A stretch of DNA of 64,000 nt, taken from positions 1-64,000 of the forward strand of contig JAEEMS010000013.1 in NCBI GenBank assembly GCA_016283355.1, in the 5' to 3' direction. The notes under the pieces were generated by a model. That model was not told the DNA's origin and did no database searches. It saw nothing but the letters and a program-made list of their open reading frames with translations. Made by a program: the position numbers and the translations under genes. Numbering within the stretch: position 1 is the stretch's first letter; each line of letters opens with the position of its first letter. This document shows, piece by piece, positions 49,046 through 57,500 of this stretch. Origin of the DNA: Elusimicrobiaceae bacterium (GTDB lineage Bacteria > Elusimicrobiota > Elusimicrobia > Elusimicrobiales > Elusimicrobiaceae).

Positions 49046-51643
49046 TTAAAAGTGTGTAGGATGTCTTACCCTTTTTGGCGCATTTTGTAACGGTAAATCT
49101 TCACTACGTGGGTTTGGGCTTTCTTTTTCTAACGATGAAGGATTCTTAGAATGCTTTGGATGTTTGTATTCTATGATTTCTTCTATTAATTGTCCAAACT
49201 TCCCAAGTAGGTCAAATTCTGCATCTCTTAGTTGGTAATATTCCTTTTCTCGGGGCACAATGAATTTGTCGAAAGACTGCCAAACATTATCGGGAATTAT
49301 TTCAAAGGGATGTTTCCACCTTAAATTCCGAGCTTCGCCTAATACTCTCTTTGCTTCCTGTTCTGAAACTCTTCTTTCGAAAACGAGGTAATACCTATAA
49401 TTTGTAACTTGCGAATATAATTTCTTAATGCTGATGTTGTATTTGTCTATATTTCGAAACATTTCCTCAAACTGATAATAAGTTTTTTCAGCTTTATCCA
49501 ACCATTCTCTATATTCACGGAGGTAATCATCGGCTTGGCTGCCAAGTGCTTCAAATTGTTTCAGCTGCAATCCTGGGTACAGTTGCTTCCACTCGGCTTC
49601 CATATCGGGAATTCCTTCGTTATTGTCAAGATCTTGATTCTTTTTCTGGAAATCCGCCAAATATGTATCTTCCTGTGCTTTTTCGGCCATGGCTTCCTCG
49701 TATTCTTGAGCCAATACTTGCTGCTCGTTTAATCCGTCGAAAAATAGCTCTTCTTCAAATGCGTTTTGCCTATCGTCAAGCATCTCATCCCAAGCTTTTT
49801 CACTATGGTTATTGTCAAGGTCCTGATTTTTTTTCTGGAAATCCGCAAAGTATGCATCTTCCTGTACTTTTTCGGCCATGGCTTCCTTGTATTCTGGATC
49901 CAATATTTGTTGCTCGTTTAATCCGTCGAGAAGTTGCTCTTCTTCAAATGCGTTTTGCCTATCGTCAAGCATCTCATTCCAAGCTTTTTCACTTTTCCGC
50001 GTAGGCAGTTGTTGTTTTTTAAGTTTTGAATTTTTTCTACGGAAATCGTCAAAAGACACGGTTTCCAGAATGTTGTGCTGTTCTTTTATCCTTTCGTCTA
50101 TAGCAAAATCCTCTGCAAGATTTTCCCAATATTGAAGTTTAAACGTTAATTGATCAAATGCCTTCATCAGATCTCGACGTCTTTGTTCCAATGTGTAGAC
50201 CCACATTTCTATCTTGTTATACTTGATTAATTGTTTTGATATAAGTTTCGGTAGACCCGCATCTAAATCCCAACGGAAAGGTCTGGTTTTTAGTAAATTC
50301 CTATAATAAGCAGTTTGCGCTTTTAATCCGGTGCTTTGCAAGTCCATGCCCTCATTTTTTTGGAATGTCTGCTTAAGATGACGATAAGTATCCTCCATTT
50401 CGTCAAGCCATTCATTATATGTGCGAATTTGAATTATATATCCGTTAGCGAGTTCATTTTGTTCTTTCAATTGTTTTTTCAAAGCCCTTTGTTCTGCCAA
50501 GGCCTGCTCTCTTTCTATTGCCTCTATTCTCCTTTGCAATTCATCTCCTTGTTTTGCTTCCGTATCGAGGTTTGTTTGGAGTTCTATGTTTTGTTGACGC
50601 CACTGTGCAAACGCTTTTCTTTCCTGTGCAAGTTCCCAATTGGATGCCACATCCTCGGGGAGGGGAATTCGGACGGTGGGTTGGGGCAATACTTGTTCTC
50701 TAAAAGGGGTATCTGTCTTCAATGCAAACTCAGTTTTTTCCCAAAACGGTTCTTCGTTCGTGGCTTGCGGGAATTGCTGTGCATAATCATAAAGTTTTTT
50801 AAGCAACTGATATTCCCGTGTTTCCGGGTTTCCTTTTTGTAGAGCCATTGCAATTCCGTCTGCTATACGTTTCTCCTCTTTAGGAAAACGAACTCCTGGC
50901 GACAGTCTGGATCCTTTCTCAAAAAGATACCCTTTTAAGATGAAGTAGTATTTTGTACATGCGTTTCCATATTCGGCGCGTTCATTGAGCATTTCGTGCC
51001 ACGGTATCGGGTTCACTAACATCATCTCTCTTGCAAGGAAAAATTCCGGAACTCCATCTATCGTTGAGGTTCCGTTTGTTTGGGGAAAATACCCGTGTTC
51101 ATAAAAAAACGAATCTGCCAAATTGTTGATAATATCTTCCGTGACGGCTCGTTCCTCTGGAGTTAAATACGGGTTACTCAAACTAGTGGGCAGAGCGCCT
51201 TTGTTTTTATATAAAGCAACCAAATTGGCTTCGTGCTTTCCCATCTTTTCCATCTCTGCCATGGAAGGGAGCCCATGTGCGGCCCCTAAACTTGCGGGGT
51301 TTAAATCCACATCAATATGGGTGTGAGTGTTGAAAGGGAGTAGATCCTCCGGAACCGCCTGCGCCGCCGCACGTTGTATGTCTGCCTTTGATACAATCAC
51401 TGTTCCAGGTTTGCCCGCTCTCCTGGCTAGTTCTTCTTTCCATAATTTGGTAGCAATTTGTTCCAATAGCCCCATCTTCGCTCCCGGATTCTTTGCGCGT
51501 AAGTGCTCCAATATTTTGGCACGGTTTTTTGCAACCTTTTGCCATCCGTTTGTAATGATTTTCCCCTGAGCAAAAGCCATACCGCAGCCCAAGCAAAGCA
51601 CCAGGGCTAACGTGAACAATTTTTTAATAGACATTGGTTTCAT
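49046..51643 (-). CDS. Large secreted protein of unknown family (865 aa)
   Basis: The signal peptide KKLFTLALVLCLGCGMAFAQ begins at residue 7; the ATG at 51643 has GAGGATATAAG before it. The N-terminal 300 residues are mixed (IDVDLNPASLGAAHGLPSM, YFPQTNGTSTIDGVPEFFLA). From about residue 330 the protein is Gln/Glu/Lys-rich and helical, probably coiled coil. Residues about 549-674 contain a 63-residue unit twice (EKAWxEMLDDRQNAFEEE through ADFQKKNQDLDNN). No catalytic motif or known domain is seen. Element copy B lies 51 nt upstream. Function unknown. Confidence 0.8.
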   Translation of the reverse strand: MKPMSIKKLFTLALVLCLGCGMAFAQGKIITNGWQKVAKNRAKILEHLRAKNPGAKMGLLEQIATKLWKEELARRAGKPGTVIVSKADIQRAAAQAVPEDLLPFNTHTHIDVDLNPASLGAAHGLPSMAEMEKMGKHEANLVALYKNKGALPTSLSNPYLTPEERAVTEDIINNLADSFFYEHGYFPQTNGTSTIDGVPEFFLAREMMLVNPIPWHEMLNERAEYGNACTKYYFILKGYLFEKGSRLSPGVRFPKEEKRIADGIAMALQKGNPETREYQLLKKLYDYAQQFPQATNEEPFWEKTEFALKTDTPFREQVLPQPTVRIPLPEDVASNWELAQERKAFAQWRQQNIELQTNLDTEAKQGDELQRRIEAIEREQALAEQRALKKQLKEQNELANGYIIQIRTYNEWLDEMEDTYRHLKQTFQKNEGMDLQSTGLKAQTAYYRNLLKTRPFRWDLDAGLPKLISKQLIKYNKIEMWVYTLEQRRRDLMKAFDQLTFKLQYWENLAEDFAIDERIKEQHNILETVSFDDFRRKNSKLKKQQLPTRKSEKAWNEMLDDRQNAFEEEQLLDGLNEQQILDPEYKEAMAEKVQEDAYFADFQKKNQDLDNNHSEKAWDEMLDDRQNAFEEELFFDGLNEQQVLAQEYEEAMAEKAQEDTYLADFQKKNQDLDNNEGIPDMEAEWKQLYPGLQLKQFEALGSQADDYLREYREWLDKAEKTYYQFEEMFRNIDKYNISIKKLYSQVTNYRYYLVFERRVSEQEAKRVLGEARNLRWKHPFEIIPDNVWQSFDKFIVPREKEYYQLRDAEFDLLGKFGQLIEEIIEYKHPKHSKNPSSLEKESPNPRSEDLPLQNAPKRVRHPTHF
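49620..49997 (-). repeat. Two tandem 189-bp coding repeats
   Basis: Period 189 bp: the segment starting at 49620 recurs at 49809 with scattered differences, in frame, giving two 63-residue units in the 865-residue protein. Confidence 0.9.
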
Positions 51644-51693
51644 CTTATATCCTCAAGTCCCTACTATGAGCGTACCTCTTTAAAAAGGGAAAT

Positions 51694-51756
51694 ACCAGGG
51701 TCAAAAGACCTAAAATAACAAGGTTTTTGGACCTAGATGAAATATAGGCCTTTTGG
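51694..51756 (-). promoter_or_regulatory. Composite upstream element, copy B
   Basis: Read toward the 865-residue protein gene: AAAAGGCCTATA, 4 nt, ATCTAGG (51738-51732), then at the same distance as in copies A and C the palindromic AGGTCTTTTGACCCTGGT. The 45-nt core is 51694-51738. Confidence 0.65.
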
Positions 51757-51803
51757 GAAGGGCAAGATTAAGGATTTCGTACTTATTTTAGGAGGGAAAA
51801 GCA

Positions 51804-51832
51804 TAAAAAAACCGGGCACTCGGTGCCCGGTT
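51804..51832 (-). terminator. Terminator after the YtxH-like gene
   Basis: On the minus strand ACCGGGCAC-cga-GTGCCCGGT is followed by seven T. Confidence 0.9.
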
Positions 51833-51847
51833 TTGCGTTTTGAAAAC

Positions 51848-52162
51848 TTATTTGTCTTCGTCTTTTCTGAATTTGGCGACAATTTCGTCTTTGCGGCGGT
51901 TAAATTCTTTAACGGCCTTTTCTTTTCCGTCATTAAATTTTTCGCGCGCTACTTCCAGCTGTTCTTGTGCCCTGTTTTTAAAATCGCGGGCATGTTCCAG
52001 CATATATTCTTTTTGGTCTTCGTAGGTATCATTGGCCCAGCGTTTGAGTTTGCGGCGGGTGGTTTCCCCTTTGGCAGGAGCCAATAACACGCCGGCAGCC
52101 GCGCCTACAAGCGCGCCCAAAAGAAAAGCGGCAAAGTTGCTTCCACAGTTTCTATTACACAT
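51848..52162 (-). CDS. YtxH-domain protein (104 aa)
   Basis: FAAFLLGALVGAAAGVLLAPAKGETTRRKLKRWAND is the YtxH pattern: a Gly/Ala-rich membrane helix, then LLAPxxGxxxR. A charged helix (EHARDFKNRAQEQLEVAREKFNDGKEKAVKEF) follows, likely coiled coil. The ATG at 52162 has AAAGGAGGGG at good spacing; the GTG at 52168 lies too close to it. Family members relate to envelope stress but have no defined activity. It is divergent from gltA. Confidence 0.85.
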   Translation of the reverse strand: MCNRNCGSNFAAFLLGALVGAAAGVLLAPAKGETTRRKLKRWANDTYEDQKEYMLEHARDFKNRAQEQLEVAREKFNDGKEKAVKEFNRRKDEIVAKFRKDEDK

Positions 52163-52251
52163 AATCACCCCTCCTTTTGCTTTGGTATAATATTATTATA
52201 ACTATTAAATGGTTAAATTTAAACCCGTATTTATTGATTAGAGGACTTTTT

Positions 52252-53640
52252 ATGCCCAATCCCTCCGCCCCACGCAATAACGGCTATCAACAAGCCCCCG
52301 ATGTACGTAAACATAATTTTGAAGAAGTAGCCCATACTTTCACAGATGAACAGGCCCATAATGAGGCGGAGCGTTGTTTGCATTGCAAAAATGCCCGCTG
52401 CCAAGCCAATTGCCCGGTGGGGGTGCAAATCCCGGATTTTATTGCCTACGTCAAAGGGGGAAATATCGGCGCGGCGGTAAGCAAAATTATGGAAACCAGT
52501 TTGCTGCCGGCTATCTGCGGCCGTGTTTGCCCGCAGGAAAAACATTGCGAAGGTAATTGCGTGCTAAAAGACAAATTCGGAGCTGTAAATATCGGGATGT
52601 TGGAACGCTATACTGCCGATACCGCCCGTAAACAAGGGCTCCTAAAAGCCCCTAAAACGGCCCCAAAAACCGGCAAAAAAGTAGTATGTATCGGTTCCGG
52701 TCCGTCTTCCATCGCGGCGGCTGCCGAGTTGGCCCGTGCCGGGCATGATGTTACCGTTTTTGAAGCATTGCATGCGTTTGGCGGGGTCTTGCGTTATGGA
52801 ATTCCTTCGTTCCGTTTACCGCGGGAAGTGATTGATCACGAAATCGAAACTGTCAAAGCCATGGGGGTTAAATTTATACCGGATGTACTGGTAGGTGCCA
52901 CGCAAACAGTAAAAGAACTGTTAGCACAATTTGATGCCGTTTATGTGGGCAGCGGGGCAGGTTTACCGACAATGACCGGTATCCCCGGTGAAAACGGCGT
53001 AGGAGTTTATAGTGCGAACGAATTTTTAACGCGCATCAATTTGATGCAGGCCTATAAATTTCCGCAAACAGATACTCCCATTAAAATCGGCCAACAGGTG
53101 GTTGTATTGGGGGCCGGGAACAGTGCGATGGATGCAGCCCGCAGTGCTATGCGCTTAGAGCCGCAGAGCGTTACGGTTTGTTACCGCCGCAGTGCGGCCG
53201 AAATGCCGGCCCGCGCTGCTGAGGTGGAACACGCCAAAGAGGAAGGAGTTGGTTTTGAATTTTTACTTACGCCCAAAGAAATCCTAACCGATGAAAACGG
53301 CCGTGTAAAAGGGATCAAGTTTACCCGTAACGAATTGGGTGCTCCCGATGAAAAAGGCCGTCGCCGCCCGGTGGAGATCCCCGGTTCGGAATTTGTGAAA
53401 GAAGCGGATACTGTCATTGTAGCAATCGGTCAGCGGCCTAACCCCGTGATTGCCAAAACAACGCCCGATTTAAAGACCACTTCACGCGGGGTAGTGGAGA
53501 TGGATGAACAAGGGAAAACCTCCATTCCCGGTGTATATGCCGGGGGAGACATTATTCGCGGCGGTGCTACGGTGCTCTTGGCTATGAAAGACGGTATAGA
53601 AGCGGCCAAGCGTATTCATGCTTATTTGGGGGGAAAATAA
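52252..53640 (+). CDS. gltA: NADPH-dependent glutamate synthase small-subunit-like flavoprotein (NfnB-like)
   Basis: A 462-residue protein. Two N-terminal Cys groups bind [4Fe-4S] clusters (RCLHCKNARCQANCPVG and CGRVCPQEKHCEGNC). FAD (VVCIGSGPSSIAAAAELARAGHDVTVFEA) and NAD(P)H (VVVLGAGNSAMDAARSAMR) domains follow. With the next gene it forms an NfnAB-type pair that couples NADH, NADPH and ferredoxin by electron bifurcation; no GOGAT large subunit is nearby, which favours that role over glutamate synthase. The ATG at 52252 is chosen; a 25-codon upstream extension is unlikely. Confidence 0.88.
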   Translation: MPNPSAPRNNGYQQAPDVRKHNFEEVAHTFTDEQAHNEAERCLHCKNARCQANCPVGVQIPDFIAYVKGGNIGAAVSKIMETSLLPAICGRVCPQEKHCEGNCVLKDKFGAVNIGMLERYTADTARKQGLLKAPKTAPKTGKKVVCIGSGPSSIAAAAELARAGHDVTVFEALHAFGGVLRYGIPSFRLPREVIDHEIETVKAMGVKFIPDVLVGATQTVKELLAQFDAVYVGSGAGLPTMTGIPGENGVGVYSANEFLTRINLMQAYKFPQTDTPIKIGQQVVVLGAGNSAMDAARSAMRLEPQSVTVCYRRSAAEMPARAAEVEHAKEEGVGFEFLLTPKEILTDENGRVKGIKFTRNELGAPDEKGRRRPVEIPGSEFVKEADTVIVAIGQRPNPVIAKTTPDLKTTSRGVVEMDEQGKTSIPGVYAGGDIIRGGATVLLAMKDGIEAAKRIHAYLGGK

Positions 53641-53641
53641 A

Positions 53642-54502
53642 ATGCAAGAAAACGAAATCGTTTTGCGTGAACAATTAAATGATGTGATTGTTAAATTTGA
53701 AATTTATAAACCTTTAATTGCCAAAAGCGCACGCGCCGGGCAATTTGTCATTTTGCGCGGACGAGAAGGCGGTGAACGTGTACCGGTAACTCTGGTGGAC
53801 TGGAACGCGCACAAAGGTACGATTACGGTGATTATTCAAGCAATTGGCAAATCCACCTCTTTGTTTAATTCATTTCAAAAGGGCGATAAATTTTTAAATG
53901 TAGCCGGTCCTTTGGGAACACCGGTTGAAGTTAAAAACTACGGAACCGTTGCCGTGGTGGGGGGCGGGGTAGGTATTGCCGAAGTATTCCCGATTGCACG
54001 CGTTTTGAAACAAGCGGGCAATAAAGTGATTGCCATACTTGGTGCCCGCACTAAAGATTTGTTGATTTTGGAAAAAGAAATGGTTGATTTATGCGACAAA
54101 ACCGTTTGTGCCACCGATGATGGTTCTTACGGAATGAAAGGCATGGTAACCGATGCCTTGCAAATGTTACATGATGCGGGCGAAAAAATAAATGTTGGGT
54201 TTATCATTGGGCCGATTCCTATGATGAAATTTACTTCGCGGTTGATGGATAAATTAGGGATTGTGCCCCATGCCAGTTTAAACCCCATTATGCTAGACGG
54301 CACAGGCATGTGCGGTTGTTGCCGTGTAACGGTGGAAGGGCAGGTTAGATTTGCCTGTGTAGACGGGCCGATGTTTCCTTCTAAGACCATTGATTTTGAT
54401 GAACTCATCCGCCGCACAAGCGAGTATCGGCCGCTTGAAAAAGAAAGTTTGGAAAATTTCCAACGCGAAAAAGACCACATTTGTAAGTGCGGATTGCATT
54501 AA
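53642..54502 (+). CDS. FAD/NAD-binding and [2Fe-2S] subunit (NfnA/SudB-like)
   Basis: A 286-residue protein of the dihydroorotate dehydrogenase electron-transfer/sulfide dehydrogenase type. RAGQFVILRG is the FAD site, VAVVGGGVGIAEVFPIARVLKQAG the NAD site, and DGTGMCGCCRVTVEGQVRFACVDGP the [2Fe-2S] Cys cluster (CxxCC and one more Cys). It starts 1 nt after its partner. Together the two probably form the bifurcating transhydrogenase NfnAB. Confidence 0.87.
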   Translation: MQENEIVLREQLNDVIVKFEIYKPLIAKSARAGQFVILRGREGGERVPVTLVDWNAHKGTITVIIQAIGKSTSLFNSFQKGDKFLNVAGPLGTPVEVKNYGTVAVVGGGVGIAEVFPIARVLKQAGNKVIAILGARTKDLLILEKEMVDLCDKTVCATDDGSYGMKGMVTDALQMLHDAGEKINVGFIIGPIPMMKFTSRLMDKLGIVPHASLNPIMLDGTGMCGCCRVTVEGQVRFACVDGPMFPSKTIDFDELIRRTSEYRPLEKESLENFQREKDHICKCGLH

Positions 54503-54526
54503 CGAATAAACTAAAGTTTCATACAT

Positions 54527-54555
54527 TAAAATCCCCGGTTTTACCGGGGATTTTA
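54527..54555. terminator. Bidirectional terminator between convergent genes
   Basis: AAAATCCCCGG-tttta-CCGGGGATTTT has A and T runs on both sides. It ends the NfnAB-like pair and the 1778-residue protein gene. Confidence 0.87.
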
Positions 54556-54596
54556 ATTACTTCTTTACTTCCGGGAGCGCAAACCCGGAATGTTTA

Positions 54597-57500
54597 TTAT
54601 TTCCAATTTCGACGGTCTGTCTGATGGTGACGATAGGAAGAGAATACTGCTCCTTTGTATGCCATTTGTAAGGTCATGAAGTCCATCATCTCCGCATCTA
54701 TATCTTCTTCGTTATAGATGGATTCCAACCTGGCAAGGAATACTTCATATTGCTCTCCGATTTCGTCTTGTAATTGATCGGTGAGGGTAATATTGTTCTC
54801 CTCTAATTCTGCATAGAGTAAAACCATATCAAATGTGATGAACGTTTTGGCAACTTCGTTCCACGTTTCTTGGCTGGTTTCGGGTGCATGGGCAAATTTG
54901 CTCCAGAATTTTGTATCTTGTGCCGCCTTTTTTTGATATTTATACGTGGTATTTTGCAATATCAAATTGGCGTCAGATTGCTGTTTGTATCTTTCCATGA
55001 ATTTCTCGCCTTCGGACCGTTCAGAATCCAGGTCAATTTTTTGGAGTTCTTGATTTCTTGCCTCAAAGGTGGCTCGCACTTCTTCACCGTATTCCGGATA
55101 AACCAGCGCCAAGGCCTGTTTTAAGCCGTCTTGCAAGAAGAATGTTTTTATTTCTTCCTCATTCATGATTTTGGCGTTTTGGCTGTCAAATCGTATGGCT
55201 AAGTTTTGCAATTTTGCCATCTTCTTCTTGTCGGACAAATCTTGATCCCAAATTTTTTGTCTGTCGTCTATATACTTATTCCATCTGGCCACAATTTGGT
55301 TCACAAATTCGGGGTCCGTCTGTGCATACAAGAAAAACTCCGGAGCAGCTAAGAATTGTTGGATCTTGTACTGCTGTATGCGAAGATCTTGTTCTTTCAA
55401 CGCTTTGTTCCCGGCTTGTTGCTTTTCCTTTAGAGTCCGTTTATCACTCAAAATAACGCTGCGGGCCTTATCATAAATTGCATCTATTTGTTGTTTGAGC
55501 GTAGGATCTGGAATTTCCTGGGGGAATATTTTTCTTTGGCTTGTTTTGGAGAAATTCACTATCAACGCTATTTCCGTCAACGTATTTTTGAATTCTTTTA
55601 CTAAGGTTTCCTCTCTTTGTTGAGACGTGATGGTTGTATTGGTCCGGATGGTTTGTACCCGGTTCAAATAATTGTCAAAGGAAGTGTTAATGCTTTCGCG
55701 AGGGCTCATTTGCTTTTTCTTGCCATCGGCAGAGCGTGTTTCCTTGGTATCTGTTTTGTCATCTTCATCGAGCTGAGAAATAGCATCCGCTTTTCCTCTG
55801 GCTATTTCCACATCCGTTTGGATCCATTTAGCCAATGGTTCTATATTTTTAGCGTTTGAAGATTCGATAATATTAATAGCATTATTGTAGATGGTGCCAA
55901 TATTTTCCAATAATTTGTCATCGGATCGGCTCAGAGATTGAATTGTTTTATCTTTCTTTACTTTCTCCCTTAAATTCCCTAATTCTGTTTTAATGTATTC
56001 TATGCCGGATTTTTCCGCCATCTTTTGCAGGGTCTCCTGTCCAAGAATTTTTTTGGTCTCAACGTAATAATTGTTAAGGAGTAATTCTTCTTCTTGATCA
56101 TCCGTTATAAGACGTAATTCGGACCATTTTGCCGTTTGGATTCCCAACTCATTTTTTATGTTTGTATACATTCTCCAAATGGGGAGGAGCGGCAAGAAGA
56201 ACGTAATTCCCTCATACGAAGAGGCAGGTTTAAGGGCATCCGTTAAAATAGGCCCTTGAGTTTCTTCTTTTTTATTTCCTTCCTGAGAGGCCTTTTTTTC
56301 CTCTTCTGCCAAAAATTCTCTGAGTGCTGGTTTGTCCTGTAAGAGTTTTTGCATGTCTTGATTGGCAAACACTTCACTCATCTTAAGGAAGGCATCTTGT
56401 ATAATTTTTACTTGATCCGCTATTAAAAGAGTGCCGAAGAATATTGTATTCCCGGAAAATTGAGAAAGCGAGAACCGTTGTAAACCGGCGGCTACCGATT
56501 TCAAGTTTGCGGGAATCCATTCCGGGGCTGCCGCACGGGAAAAAGCGGGTGCTACTTTCACTTGCGGCAGGATCTTGCGTAAAGCATTTATGGTACGGGC
56601 AGCTCTTCCGGTCCCGTTAGACAAAATCAACGGCGTAGCCAAATCGGCGGCTGCACGGATTTGGGTTCCATAGAAGAGTGCATAGACCTCGTTCATCATT
56701 AGGGAAGTGGCGTGCGTGGTGAATCCGTCCCCAACAAAGGTAGCAACCTGTCCTTTCAGTACATCTGGGAAAGCTCTTTCCCCTGCAAGTTGCCATTCTC
56801 TCAAAGTGGTTTTTACAGCTCCGGAGTTTTCTATTATTTCTTTTGTAGTTACGATCGCTGTGGAATTTTCCGCCGTTTCTTTTGCAACCATACCTCCCAG
56901 TTTTTTTGTGGAGGATTTTGACAGCGATCCTTTGGGTAATATATACACGGGGGTTGTATGCTCGAGTTCTTGCAAAGCTTCCTTCGATAAATTCGGAAGC
57001 AATTGTATGCCGCTTTCTGTTTCAACGTAAACATCTACTCCGCCCTGTTGCAACAGCTTCGCTTCAATTCTGCTTTGCAATCTTAATTTCTCTGAAATGG
57101 CACTACGCTCCCCGGATGCAAGTTTTTTCATAACGGTTCCCGGTTTTCCGCTGACAACTTCCCACTGGTCTTGTCTTAACATGGCATTACCGATGTCAAC
57201 ATAATTTGCTTTTTTGGGAACAGTCAATCTCCACTCTGTTATGCTTACTACACCGTTAGCGTCAAGGACGGGTTGGCTGGCAAAAAGTCCGCCTTCTTCC
57301 AATTTCCCTTCTTTGATTAGTTTTTTTAATTCTTTATTGCTACGGATCGGTTTGTCTATTATTTGACCGTTTTTTTCTTCACGCGTAAAGAACGTTACAA
57401 GATTACGCTTTTTCGCGGCCCCTCTAATCAATTCGGATGCTTGGGCACCTGTTTTTTCGCTTTCAAAGAACACTTTCAAAGCGGCTTTCCAAGGTGATTT

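Noticed and set aside
52177-52251. Longer N-terminus for the glutamate-synthase-like protein
   Set aside because: The upstream in-frame codons overlap the promoter region and the divergent gene's leader, and they do not resemble the family N-terminus.
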